Source: Lactiplantibacillus daoliensis (GTDB lineage: Bacteria > Bacillota > Bacilli > Lactobacillales > Lactobacillaceae). From it: a stretch of 64,000 nt of DNA. Location of the stretch: contig NZ_BJDH01000004.1 in NCBI RefSeq assembly GCF_005405005.1, forward strand, positions 186,001-250,000. Direction: 5' to 3'. The translations under genes and the position numbers were made by a program. Positions 18,395 to 28,500 of this stretch are shown here, piece after piece. Position 1 is the stretch's first letter. Each line of letters starts with the position of its first letter. The notes below the pieces were generated by a model. The model searched no databases, was not told the origin of the DNA, and worked only from the letters and a program-made list of their open reading frames with translations.

Positions 18395-19394
18395 AGGCAC
18401 GTGTTCCCACTGCCCGTCGTTCATTGACAAATTGAACCATAAATAACTCAAATAATAATTCTGGATCGCGTTGCGTCGTTTTCATTTGCACTTCTGTCTG
18501 AAGTAAGCCTAGATAGGCCGCCCGTAATGTTTCCTGATTAAATTGGCGGACAACTTGCATTGCCAACTTAACCCGATATGGATGAACTTTAAGCGTACTG
18601 GCCAAACTACCTTGACTGTACCCTGCCCGCTCCAGAATCTTCACTTGTAATAACAATCGAAATTGTCCTAACAAGATCGCATTAATCTTCAATGGTGCCT
18701 CTTGGGCAGCCACGAGTTCATGGTAAAGTGAGACAGCAGCCTGCGTTTGATAGCGTAAAACATCATTAACTAAGTCGAACACGTTTTGCGTTAGCGACTT
18801 GGTCACCAAGGCATTGACTGCAGCTAATTCGATCTGTTGCGACTGAGCTGCATAGATCATTAATTTAGGTAACTGCGCCATAATCGACCCAAGCTGACCA
18901 TCCGTCCGATTCAACAATTCTTGAAATGCCGCCGGTTCAATCGTGATTTTTTTGGCTTGTAAAGCTTGTTGTACATAAGCTTGTGTCTCACGTTCGGAAA
19001 CCTGATTGACCTCAACAATAGTTGCTTGCTTTTTTAACGATTTTACTAATTTTTTTCGAGCATCTAACTTCTCGTATGGTGCCATCAAGACCAAAATTGT
19101 CGCAGGTTCAGGATGATCAAAATAGGCCTGTAAGGCCTCTAAGTCATGGTCAATTTTACTTTTCTGATGCTCACCGGTCAGAAAATAAGGATGATTGATA
19201 AAGACCAGGCGTCGCTCGCCAAAAAAAGGCGCTGACATCGCGTCATCCAGCGCAACGGCAACTGGGGTACTTTCCATATCATAACTACCAACATTCATGG
19301 TTCGTTCTTCACTTGGAATTACCTTGAGTAGCTGTTGTTTGAGTTGATCAGCTAGATAATCTACAGTACCTAAAACAACGTAGATTGAAGCCAA
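18393..19394 (-). CDS. holA: DNA polymerase III subunit delta
   Basis: The delta subunit opens the sliding clamp in the clamp-loader complex. The 333-aa protein has the HolA pattern: an N-terminal degenerate AAA+ domain (FFGERRLVFINHPYF, ILVLMAPYEKLDARK) and a C-terminal helical collar domain with HPYRVKLAMQVVRQF. The start appears to be TTG 19394 with a GGGA site close by, so it could be shifted. It lies 19 bases after comEC, as in many Firmicutes. Confidence 0.93.
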   Translation of the reverse strand: MASIYVVLGTVDYLADQLKQQLLKVIPSEERTMNVGSYDMESTPVAVALDDAMSAPFFGERRLVFINHPYFLTGEHQKSKIDHDLEALQAYFDHPEPATILVLMAPYEKLDARKKLVKSLKKQATIVEVNQVSERETQAYVQQALQAKKITIEPAAFQELLNRTDGQLGSIMAQLPKLMIYAAQSQQIELAAVNALVTKSLTQNVFDLVNDVLRYQTQAAVSLYHELVAAQEAPLKINAILLGQFRLLLQVKILERAGYSQGSLASTLKVHPYRVKLAMQVVRQFNQETLRAAYLGLLQTEVQMKTTQRDPELLFELFMVQFVNERRAVGTRA

Positions 19395-19413
19395 ATTTCC
19401 CGTTTTAATGGCC

Positions 19414-21684
19414 TTAATGGCCTGCTGTGCGTTGATAATAATTACCTTCCTTCAAAAAAGTGGTCCAATAACTCGACCGGCCACCACCAAAGTGATAAGT
19501 GATCATGCCTTGCAACGCCGTCGAATAAGTTTGGATGTGTTTGGTCCGTAATGTCGCTAAAGTTTCTGCATTCGGATGACCATAGCGATTGTGGCGACCA
19601 ACTGATAAGATACCACGTTGGACACCCAGCTGTTGTAACACCTCTGGATCAGAAGCAGTTTTACTGCCGTGATGTCCTAATTTTAACACATCAACCTTCA
19701 GCGTCGGATAACGCGCCACAATTGCGCGTTCACCCGCACGGTCCAAATCCCCAGTGAACATAAATTGTTGACCGCCAAAACGCCCCGTCAGAACTAAGGA
19801 ATCACCATTCTCAGCCTTTCCTGGTTGAAACGGATGGACTGCCGTTAACCCATCTGCAAAACGTTGACCCGCCAACACTTCGCGCACAACCGGTTGGCCA
19901 AGCGCCGGTTGCAGTAACCGCCTAAATTTAGGCAACGCCGCCATCCCGGCAGGCACCACAATTTGTCGCACCCGAATCAACTGCAATAATCGGCCCAAAT
20001 CCCCCATATGATCAACATCTTTATGTGACAAATAAACCGTATCAATTTTTGCAATGCCCAATTGGTGCAAATACGGCACCGTAATCGTTTCAACTCGAGC
20101 CCGCGGCGGTATCCCCTGTTGCCAACTCGGCCGTGGAAATTGTAACCGGCCGCCGGTGTCGATTAAACTGACCGTTCGATTAAACGGTTGGCGAATTAGG
20201 ATGGAATCCCCCTGACCAATATCAATAAATTGAATCGCCCCTTGCCACGGCCAATGAAGTGTCATCACCATGACAGTATAAGCCACAACCAACTCGACCA
20301 TCAGCCGTTTAGTCGGTCGTCGTATCAGCCACAGGGTCATTAACCCAATCAACCAAGCTACCCAGGCCGGTGGTTGACCAATCGTCAATAGTCCGGGCAA
20401 AGTCCCGACCCAATTAATGTTGGTTTGAAAAAGCGCTAAGCCCCAATCACACCACCTAGCAATCATTGGCAGCCAAAAACCGACACTGGCCCCAATCAAA
20501 GTCAGCGGCAGTAACAACCAAGTAAAGATTGGTGCAACCAGCAAACTCACTCCGATCGTCAACAAGTGCCATTGCGACGTTGCCAATAGGATGACTGGTA
20601 AACTCAACAACTGAATCCAAATAGCCAATCGCCACGGTGGCAACGCAGGCATCAGAATTAAGAGTAATGCCAGACCATAGCTCAACTGCCCACCCAATTG
20701 TAGTAACACTAATGGATTCTGACAAATTCCGAGTAATAGTGCCACACTCCAGCCGGCAATTGCACCCTGCTTTTTGCCAGTGATGAGCTGCCAAGCCAGT
20801 GAAAGCATGACGGTCACAACCGCACGCTTCAAGCTATCCGCGGCCCCACCTAAAATTAAATACAGTGGTAATAATCCTAATAACCAACTATCAATGGTCG
20901 GTAGACTCAAATGGCAACGGACTAACCCCCAACGTAATAGACCGATTAGTAAGATCACGTGCATTCCAGACAAACTAAATAAATATAAGAGTTCCAACTG
21001 TTGGACACCAGTCATCGCGGTACGAAATGTTGCTGGACGTGATCCAATTAATAAACTAGTGGCATAAAGTTGCAACGTTTTAGGTAAACGGGCACTGGCA
21101 AGCATGAACTGCTTTCGCCAATGGTGAACCATGTCCACGATTTGCCAAACACCTGAGCGACCGACCAGAACACGTTCACGAACAGCTGTTAAGGTAAACT
21201 GTCGGTTAATTCCCTGACTACGATAATAATTAGGCACGTTAAACTGTCCGGGATTCGTCGGTGGCAAAACCGGCGCCAATTCACCCTCAACCCGCCATTT
21301 CGTCCGCTGCGTCAGTTGTTCAAGTTGACGTTTTTCTCGTGCATCAGTCAAGCGACCATAAACAATTAAACGCCCCGCTGAACTGTCAGCAGTCAACTGA
21401 TACTGCCCACCATTGACACTAATTTGATCTGGCTGAACCGTCAACATCGTCTGAATCGTACGCGGATTCTCACGCTGGATGTGTGCAAACTGACTATTTT
21501 GATAACTCATCCAACCAGCCATCACCACAACTACCAGCAAGTTAAAGATTAAAATTCCACGATGTTTCAAACACAACAGGCGGCCAATCCAGCCCAACCA
21601 CAAAATGGCGGCCACCCATTGTTGACCCACGAGCCAACTACTCAGCAGACCGCCACTGATTGCGGCAAAGAATAGGGCGCGCAA
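19414..21684 (-). CDS. comEC: DNA internalization competence protein ComEC/Rec2
   Basis: ComEC forms the membrane channel for single-stranded DNA uptake. The 756-aa protein has N-terminal membrane segments, an extracellular DUF4131-like region (about 40-190), the multi-spanning competence domain (about 210-470; LFSLSGMHVILL is the signature) and a C-terminal metallo-beta-lactamase domain (QFIDIGQGDSILI, LSHKDVDHMGD, LKLGHHGSKTA). The start is TTG 21684, directly after the comEB stop and without a clear ribosome site, so it likely depends on coupled translation. No frameshift is seen, so the gene looks intact. Confidence 0.94.
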   Translation of the reverse strand: MRALFFAAISGGLLSSWLVGQQWVAAILWLGWIGRLLCLKHRGILIFNLLVVVVMAGWMSYQNSQFAHIQRENPRTIQTMLTVQPDQISVNGGQYQLTADSSAGRLIVYGRLTDAREKRQLEQLTQRTKWRVEGELAPVLPPTNPGQFNVPNYYRSQGINRQFTLTAVRERVLVGRSGVWQIVDMVHHWRKQFMLASARLPKTLQLYATSLLIGSRPATFRTAMTGVQQLELLYLFSLSGMHVILLIGLLRWGLVRCHLSLPTIDSWLLGLLPLYLILGGAADSLKRAVVTVMLSLAWQLITGKKQGAIAGWSVALLLGICQNPLVLLQLGGQLSYGLALLLILMPALPPWRLAIWIQLLSLPVILLATSQWHLLTIGVSLLVAPIFTWLLLPLTLIGASVGFWLPMIARWCDWGLALFQTNINWVGTLPGLLTIGQPPAWVAWLIGLMTLWLIRRPTKRLMVELVVAYTVMVMTLHWPWQGAIQFIDIGQGDSILIRQPFNRTVSLIDTGGRLQFPRPSWQQGIPPRARVETITVPYLHQLGIAKIDTVYLSHKDVDHMGDLGRLLQLIRVRQIVVPAGMAALPKFRRLLQPALGQPVVREVLAGQRFADGLTAVHPFQPGKAENGDSLVLTGRFGGQQFMFTGDLDRAGERAIVARYPTLKVDVLKLGHHGSKTASDPEVLQQLGVQRGILSVGRHNRYGHPNAETLATLRTKHIQTYSTALQGMITYHFGGGRSSYWTTFLKEGNYYQRTAGH

Positions 21685-22170
21685 TTAGTTACGATTTAAT
21701 AAAATACGATCTAACCCTAATTTATCTAGGTCAGTCTGGTCAAATACCACCTGTTGCAATTCGACCTGTTTACGGTCAATCAATGACATCGCATAGGCAT
21801 CATTGTGATAATTTCGTAAATAATGAATCTTAGTAATTCCAGCCTGCAACAGCATCTTTGTACACTGCAAACAAGGAAAATCAGTGACATAAATTTCGGC
21901 GCCATCTGTGGCTGCACCAAACTTCGCACACTGCAAAATGGCGTTCATTTCCGCATGAATCGTGCGCATACAATGACCATCGACCAAATAACAGCCCTCA
22001 TCAATACAATGAACGTCACCAGACACGGAACCATTGTAGCCACCAGCAATAATTCGCTTGTCACGCACAATCGTCGCACCAACTGAGAGCCTTTCACAAG
22101 TACTACGCGTTGATAATAAGACCGCCTGCATCATAAAATACTGATCCCATGGAATACGTTGATCTTTCAT
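21685..22170 (-). CDS. comEB: ComE operon protein 2, dCMP deaminase family
   Basis: This 161-aa zinc deaminase has the catalytic motif TIHAEMNAI and the zinc Cys pair PCLQCTK, plus a second metal-binding cluster (CIDEGC...HC). The family converts dCMP to dUMP. In Bacillus the gene is dispensable for transformation, so its place in the operon may reflect nucleotide supply. It is bordered by comEA upstream and comEC with zero spacing. Confidence 0.93.
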   Translation of the reverse strand: MKDQRIPWDQYFMMQAVLLSTRSTCERLSVGATIVRDKRIIAGGYNGSVSGDVHCIDEGCYLVDGHCMRTIHAEMNAILQCAKFGAATDGAEIYVTDFPCLQCTKMLLQAGITKIHYLRNYHNDAYAMSLIDRKQVELQQVVFDQTDLDKLGLDRILLNRN

Positions 22171-22222
22171 TATTTTGCCTCGCTTTCAATGACAGTAGTA
22201 TACCAAATTGTTGCGCTCACGA

Positions 22223-22927
22223 CTAGACAGTCAGTTGGTCGCGAAATTTAGCCAGCGTCTTATCGCCAAAGCCACCAACCTTTTTGAGATCGGCCACACT
22301 TTTAAAATCACCGTGTTGGTCACGAAAAGCAATAATCTTTTCCGCTTTCTTCTGACCGACACCGGACAATTTTTGTAGTGCGGCCACATCCGCCGTGTTT
22401 AAATTAATTTTATCTTTGGTTGCACCAACAGCGGTGCCCTTACTTGTTTTGCCACTCGTATCAGTGGCAGTGGCTGCCTTACTGGTCGGTGTTGTCGGTG
22501 ACGCCAAAGCAGGGGCTTTTTCTCCTTTGACTGGGACGTAAATCACCTGTTGGTCAACCACTTTCGCCGCTAAATTGACCTGACGCTGATCGGCCTGTGA
22601 CGTTAGCCCCTTCGCCAAGGCAATGGCATCCGCCACGCGCATTTTCGCAGTGACCTGATACAAGCCCGGCTGTTGGACTGCCCCCTTGACATCAACATAA
22701 AGCGGCCCACTCGTGCTTGCTTTTAGACGACTAGACTGGGCTGTCTTCGTTGTAGAACTTTTTGTCGCTTGAGAGGACATTGCCGCCGTCCCCAGCGGTG
22801 TCGCTGTCACTGGTGGTCGTAATACCGCCACTAACCCAATCAATCCCAGTCCCAAAACAGCCACGCCCACCAGCATAGCAACCAATAATCGATGTATTTT
22901 CACCCACGTTACCCATTCATTTCCCAT
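22223..22927 (-). CDS. comEA: ComEA, DNA-binding competence receptor
   Basis: The 234-aa protein has one N-terminal membrane helix (about 13-35), a Thr/Ser-rich region, a SLBB domain (LYVDVKGAVQQPGLYQV), a second Thr/Ala-rich linker and a C-terminal helix-hairpin-helix DNA-binding domain (INLNTADVAALQKLSGVG). ComEA binds double-stranded DNA at the cell surface and hands it to ComEC. It is the first gene of the operon, with a strong AGGGGG site. A complete comE operon supports potential competence if ComK/ComX-type control exists elsewhere. Confidence 0.94.
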   Translation of the reverse strand: MGNEWVTWVKIHRLLVAMLVGVAVLGLGLIGLVAVLRPPVTATPLGTAAMSSQATKSSTTKTAQSSRLKASTSGPLYVDVKGAVQQPGLYQVTAKMRVADAIALAKGLTSQADQRQVNLAAKVVDQQVIYVPVKGEKAPALASPTTPTSKAATATDTSGKTSKGTAVGATKDKINLNTADVAALQKLSGVGQKKAEKIIAFRDQHGDFKSVADLKKVGGFGDKTLAKFRDQLTV

Positions 22928-22989
22928 TTAATCCTGCCCCCTAACGTCTTTCAATTACGCAGAAGGTCAGCGAATATCATTTTATGAGT

Positions 22990-23018
22990 CAAAAAAGGCT
23001 GTGACCATTGTCACAACC
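22990..23018 (-). terminator. Terminator after the PDZ protease gene
   Basis: On the minus strand, GGTTGTGAC / GTCACAGCC around AATG is followed by six T. It separates the coaD group from comEA. Confidence 0.83.
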
Positions 23019-23020
23019 CC

Positions 23021-24064
23021 TTAATGTGTCGTTAAATATTTTATTGCTTCGTTAAATGAACTTACAGGGACGACCTTCATCGCTGGCGCATATTTTTTTG
23101 CTGTTGCCTTGGCCAGCTGATAATTCGTTTGATGGCCTTCTTCCAATGCTAGTACCGCCTTGGTTGGTTTGACGTACGGCGCAAAGAAAATAGTCGCACC
23201 GGCTTTTTTAGCCGCAATGATTTTTTTGTCGATCCCGCCAATTTCGCCCACCGTACCGTCTGGATTAATGGTCCCAGTGCCAGCAATTTTTTGTCCGTGA
23301 CGCAAATTTTGATTGGTTAACTGTTGATAAATTTGCAAGCTAAACATCAGTCCCGCCGAAGGGCCACCAATTGAGCCTGGATTGACTTTGACCGGGATCT
23401 TAGTCGTCACTTTCACATCATCCGTCAAACCGACACCAATCCCAGCCCGCTTCGTGCTCAATTTAATCAGCGGTGCAGTCACTTGCTTGGTCTTCCCGTC
23501 ACGTTGCGTCGTAATGGTCACTTGATGCCCTACACCCTGACTGGCGATATACTTTTGATAGCCTTGGGCCGTATTAAAATGACGACCATCGACCTTAGTA
23601 ATCGTATCGCCAACCTTAACCTGATGTTTAAATTTTGAGTTAGCTTGAACCTCTAACACATAAATCCCACGATAAGTCTTTTGATAACTCGCATGTGCGG
23701 CAGAATAGGCCGTGGCAATGGCTTCGTTGATTGCACTCTGCATATAGAAATTCTGAACCTTGTCATAAGTGGCGTCATCTTGACCACCTGTCACCTCAGT
23801 CTCACTGATAACCGAATAATGCGGATTGAGTTGCGCATAGAGCCAAGTGATCGGTCGTGCCGGTGCCTGCAATACAGACGTCAACATAAACTTTCCTGAA
23901 CGTTGATCAGCGTGACCTTTAACTTTAACAAAGGTCTTCAAGTTATTTGCGCTACCCGGGCCTTCAATATAATACGGTAAGGGCGTATAACACAACACCA
24001 AAATGGCGATTAATGTCACAATCGCCCACCAATAGTGTCGTAATAACTGTTTTACTTTTGACAT
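23021..24064 (-). CDS. SepM/YlbL family serine protease (PDZ and Lon-type catalytic domain)
   Basis: The 347-aa protein has one N-terminal membrane helix (about 10-28), a PDZ domain (about 120-190; VKVGDTITKVDGRHF) and a C-terminal Lon-like domain with the catalytic Ser in GGPSAGLMFS and Lys in KKIIAAKKAG. The fold is that of SepM, which trims a competence peptide in streptococci, and YlbL in Bacillus. The substrate here is unknown. Its start overlaps the coaD stop by one base. Confidence 0.9.
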   Translation of the reverse strand: MSKVKQLLRHYWWAIVTLIAILVLCYTPLPYYIEGPGSANNLKTFVKVKGHADQRSGKFMLTSVLQAPARPITWLYAQLNPHYSVISETEVTGGQDDATYDKVQNFYMQSAINEAIATAYSAAHASYQKTYRGIYVLEVQANSKFKHQVKVGDTITKVDGRHFNTAQGYQKYIASQGVGHQVTITTQRDGKTKQVTAPLIKLSTKRAGIGVGLTDDVKVTTKIPVKVNPGSIGGPSAGLMFSLQIYQQLTNQNLRHGQKIAGTGTINPDGTVGEIGGIDKKIIAAKKAGATIFFAPYVKPTKAVLALEEGHQTNYQLAKATAKKYAPAMKVVPVSSFNEAIKYLTTH

Positions 24065-24549
24065 TAGTCACGTTCCTTTAGTCGCTGCGTCAACTGTTGT
24101 GCCACCTCATCTGGGACATACTCGCTGACATCCGCCCCCATCTTAGCAACTTCCTTAATCAGACTTGAGGAAAAATAAGCAAAGGGTGGCCGCGCCAACA
24201 AACAGACGGTCTCGATATCTGCACTCAAAGATTGATTCATCCAGGCAATATCGCGTTCATAGCCAAAGTCTTGTTCATTTCGCAGCCCACGAACTAATAC
24301 GGTCGCGTGTTGTGACGCCATAAAATCGACGGTCAACCCCGTTGCTGCCTGAACACGCACGTTAGGTAATTCCGCCACGGCTGCTTCAATCAATTGCACT
24401 TTTTCGGTTTTGGAAAACAGAGCTTGTTTGCTCGTATTAGTCATCACCGCAACGATCAACTCATCAAATAACCGGCTGGCACGTTCAATCAGGTCCAAAT
24501 GTCCCCTAGTTACCGGATCAAAACTTCCGGGAAAGACTGCAATGGTCAT
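24064..24549 (-). CDS. coaD: Phosphopantetheine adenylyltransferase
   Basis: CoaD transfers AMP to 4'-phosphopantetheine in coenzyme A synthesis. The 161-aa nucleotidyltransferase has the GSFDPVTRGHLD motif (TxGH), LVRGLRNEQDF and the YFSSSLIKEVA motif. Its ATG overlaps the rsmD stop in ATGA, so the two are coupled. Confidence 0.96.
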   Translation of the reverse strand: MTIAVFPGSFDPVTRGHLDLIERASRLFDELIVAVMTNTSKQALFSKTEKVQLIEAAVAELPNVRVQAATGLTVDFMASQHATVLVRGLRNEQDFGYERDIAWMNQSLSADIETVCLLARPPFAYFSSSLIKEVAKMGADVSEYVPDEVAQQLTQRLKERD

Positions 24550-25115
24550 ACCTCTGCCTCCGTTGCAACTTTTTGATAAATCGTCAAGTAAGTGATGCCA
24601 TAATTTTGACGCCGGACTAACTTAAATCCAGTGATCTCATCCGGTAAGTCTGCATTGGCATCGGTCTCACAAATAATATGACAACCGTCATTTAACAAGC
24701 CCAACGCCTGACACTTTAAAATGTCCTTAACGATCTGCTGTTTGGCATATGGCGGATCTAAAAAGACCCAGTCAAACCGCTCATTCTTAACAGCCAGTTG
24801 TTCAAGAACTCGCTTGGCGTCACCCTTGATGACTTCAAACCGCTCTGGTGCTTTTGTGACCGCCACATTTTCTTTAATTGTTTTGATGGCCTGATACTGA
24901 CGGTCAATCAAGACAGCTTGATCAACTCCACGTGAAACGGCTTCAATACTCAGTCCACCACTGCCAGCAAACAAATCTAATGATCGACCACCATCAAAAT
25001 ACGGGCCAATAATATTAAATAATGCTTCTTTAATCTTATCTGTCGTCGGCCGGGTTTGCATGCCGGGAACAGCTTTTAACCGGCGACCACCAAAATCTCC
25101 TGCTACAATCCGCAT
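24546..25115 (-). CDS. rsmD: 16S rRNA (guanine966-N2)-methyltransferase RsmD
   Basis: RsmD methylates G966 of 16S rRNA on the assembled small subunit. The 189-aa protein has the substrate signature TRPTTDKIKEALFNI, a SAM-binding motif (LDLFAGSGGLSIEA) and the catalytic DPPY motif (VFLDPPYAK). Gene order ylbG-rsmD-coaD-ylbL is conserved with Bacillus. Confidence 0.95.
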   Translation of the reverse strand: MRIVAGDFGGRRLKAVPGMQTRPTTDKIKEALFNIIGPYFDGGRSLDLFAGSGGLSIEAVSRGVDQAVLIDRQYQAIKTIKENVAVTKAPERFEVIKGDAKRVLEQLAVKNERFDWVFLDPPYAKQQIVKDILKCQALGLLNDGCHIICETDANADLPDEITGFKLVRRQNYGITYLTIYQKVATEAEV

Positions 25116-25130
25116 TTATTTTCACCAACT

Positions 25131-25427
25131 TTAATCTTCATCATCAACTGGCACACCTGTCTGGGGCTTAAAGAAGCCTTGATCAACCCGTTCACCGAAG
25201 TTCATATCGATATCCGGACGATAAGACGGTTCAACGCGTCGAACAAAATTTAATTTTTTAAGTTTGGCCATCGTGGGCTGCACTTGGGCTTCATCCATGT
25301 AAATAACGACATAATGTTGTTGGCGCGATTGATATTGAATCACACCATAACGCTTCAACTGTCGAATTTGTTTCATCGAATGCAGGTAAACAATCACCGA
25401 ACGCCGTGGTTTTACTGTAAATTCCAT
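25131..25427 (-). CDS. YlbG family protein (DUF2129)
   Basis: This 98-aa protein carries the conserved N-terminal block RRSVIVYLHSMKQIRQLKRYG and a second block RVEPSYRPDID. The family is widespread in Firmicutes and almost always next to rsmD and coaD; its biochemical function is unknown. ATG 25427 follows GAGGTGG at 7 bases. It is the first gene of the ylbG-rsmD-coaD-ylbL group. Confidence 0.88.
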   Translation of the reverse strand: MEFTVKPRRSVIVYLHSMKQIRQLKRYGVIQYQSRQQHYVVIYMDEAQVQPTMAKLKKLNFVRRVEPSYRPDIDMNFGERVDQGFFKPQTGVPVDDED

Positions 25428-25543
25428 CGAATAGCCACCTCTTTTACTTTCTATCTTTTTAAATGTTAGGCTAGATTACCACGTTCGTCAAGGTTTAGTC
25501 TTTGCCTATAAAACTGCGTCCCTCAACAGAACGTCCCAAGTGA

Positions 25544-25583
25544 CTAAAAAGGTCTGAACCAGCTAACCGGTTCAGACCTTTTC
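25544..25583 (-). terminator. Terminator of pycA
   Basis: On the minus strand, AAAAGGTCTGAACC and GGTTCAGACCTTTTT form a 14-bp stem with an eight-base loop and a T run. Confidence 0.88.
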
Positions 25584-25593
25584 GAGGCAATTC

Positions 25594-28500
25594 CTATTTA
25601 GGTGTAATTTCTAGCAATAGATCATCCGTTTGAATGACGTCACCAGCACTAACATACGTGTGTTCAATCACGCCATCTTCTGGTGCTTGAATCGTAGTTT
25701 CCATCTTCATCGCTTCAGTAACCAACAATGGTTGGCCCTTCTTGACTGTGTCACCCTTCTTAACGAGGAGCTTCAAGACAGACCCGCTCATGGTTGCCCC
25801 AACTTCATTTTCGTTGGTTGGTTCAGCCTTGCGCGTGCTGGCCGCCGTTTGATGGACTGAATTATCCTTAACAGTAATTTCTTGATTCTGACCGTTAATA
25901 CTAAAGTACAACGTCCGAATCCCATCAACATCCGGTTCACTGATTTGGTTCAATTTGACGATCATTGTCTTACCCTTGGCTAAGGCAACATCGACCGTTT
26001 CACCCAGCCGCATCCCTTGGAAGAAGGTTGGCGTATCTAATAATGACACGTGCCCATATTGTTTGTGTTGCATTTGATAGTCCAAGAAGACTTTAGGATA
26101 CAAGATATAACTCAAAACTTCTTGTTCCGACGGTTCATGCCCAATCTTAGGGGCTAATTCCGCTTTGGTCGCGTCAAAGTCAGCTGGTTTTGCCAAAGAA
26201 CCTGGCCGAACTGTCAAGCCTTGACGACCTTTCAAGATAATCTTTTGTAACTTCTTCGGGAAACCGCCAACTGGTTGACCAATATTCCCAGCAAAGAAAT
26301 TGATGACTGATTCAGGGAAATCTAGCTTTTCACCGTGATCGTAAACATCATCCGGCGTCAAGTTATTTTCAATCATAAATAAAGCCATATCACCAACCAC
26401 TTTAGAACTTGGGGTTACTTTGATGATATCCCCAAACATGTCATTGACAGTCGCATACATTTCTTTAACTTCTTCCCAACGATCGCCTAAACCTAAGGCT
26501 TTGGCTTGTTGTTGTAAGTTAGAGTATTGACCACCTGGCATTTGGGTTTGATAAATATCGGTCTGTGGCCCAGTCATCCCATTTGAAAAATCTTGGTAGT
26601 AAGGTCGAATTCCTTGCCAATAACGATTGATTGTTTCCACATTTTCAATATCAACTGCGGGCTGCCGATCATTATGGGCTAAGGCGTAATACAACGAGCT
26701 CATTGACGGTTGACTCGTCGTCCCCGACAAGGCACTGGTAGCGACGTCCACAACATCAACACCAGCATCCACGGCACGGGCATAGGTGAAAATCCCATTG
26801 CCAGTCGTATCATGCGTGTGCAAATGGACTGGAACATCCAACGCGTCTTTTAAGGTCGCTACTAACTCGTAGGCAGCTTCTGGCTTCAAGACACCAGCCA
26901 TATCCTTAATTGAAATAATATCAGAACCAATTGATTGTAAGTCCAACGCCAATTGCTTGTAGTAAGCCAGCGAGTACTTCTCGCGCTTAGGATCCATAAT
27001 ATCACCGGTGTAACAAATCGTTCCTTCGGCAATTTTACCGGTTTCCTTAACCGCTTGAATACTCTTCTCCATCTGTGGCACCCAATTCAAACTATCAAAG
27101 ATCCGGAAAACATCAATCCCACTCTTGGCAGCTTCCAAGATAAACTCGCGAATCACATTATCTGGATAATTTTGATAGCCAACCGCATTGCTACCACGGA
27201 ATAACATTTGGAATAAGGTCCGTGGCATGGCCGTCCGTAATTTACGGAGCCGGTCCCACGGATTTTCATTCAAGAAACGATAGGCCACATCGAAGGTTGC
27301 GCCGCCCCACATTTCATACGAGAACAGTTCAGGTAAGGCCTTTTGTGACGCTTCTGCGACCGCTAACATATCTTTGGTCCGCATCCGTGTCGCAAACAAA
27401 CTTTGGTGCGCATCCCGCATGGTTGTATCGGTCAATAAGACTTCTTTTTTAGCTAACAACCAGCTTTGCAGACCAGCCACACCCTGTTCGTCTAAGACAT
27501 CCTTGGCAGTCACAATCTTTTTACTGATTGGGGCAAAATCATCTTTGAACTCAACATCTGGATAATACTTCTTAGAGTGTTGTGCCACGTCTGGGAACCC
27601 GTTAACCGTGGTATTCCCGATATATTTCAGCATTTTATCTTCTTGCTGCGTATCATCTGGAAACTTAAATAATTCTGGTGTCAAATCGATAAAGCGAGTA
27701 TTGGCTTCGCCTGCTTGAAACATGGGATGATCGATCACATTCAACATGAACGGAATATTGGTCTTCACGCCACGAATATCAAATTCAACGAGCACTCGGC
27801 GCATCTTGTGCACGGCTGCCTTAAAGTTACGCGCCACAACACAGGCCTTGACCAATAATGAGTCAAAATATGGTGTTACCACCGCGCCAGAGTAAGTATT
27901 ACCGGCATCCAAACGAACCCCGTTACCACCTGGAGAACGGTACGTCTCAATGCGACCAGTGTCAGGCATAAAGTCATTGGCCGGATCTTCGGTCGTTACC
28001 CGACATTGAATCGCGGCACCTTTATAAGTTAAGGCATCTTGATGTGGTAAATGTAAATCTTCGAATAAATCACCGCCCATGGCAATCTTTAATTGCGCAT
28101 GCACGATATCAATTTCAGTAATCATTTCGGTGACAGTGTGTTCAACCTGCACGCGGGGGTTAACTTCCATAAAGTAGAATTGATCCCCTTCGACCAAAAA
28201 TTCGACCGTTGCAGCGTTCAAATAATGGACATGCTTCATCAAACGAACCGCAGCATCACAAATGTTCTGACGCAATTCAATTGGTAAGGCGACAGCAGGC
28301 GCAAATTCAATCACCTTTTGGTTACGACGTTGCACGGAGCAGTCCCGCTCGAATAAGTGCAAAATATTACCATGAGCGTCCCCTAAAATCTGAACCTCAA
28401 TGTGTTTTGGATGAGCAATGAATTTTTCTAAGTAAATTTCGTCATCACCAAAAGACTGCATCGCTTCTGAACGGGCACGGTCGAACGCTTCTTGTAATTC

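Noticed and set aside
25284-25469. 61-codon plus-strand frame opposite the ylbG region
   Set aside because: It is antisense to a conserved gene with better codon and ribosome-site support.
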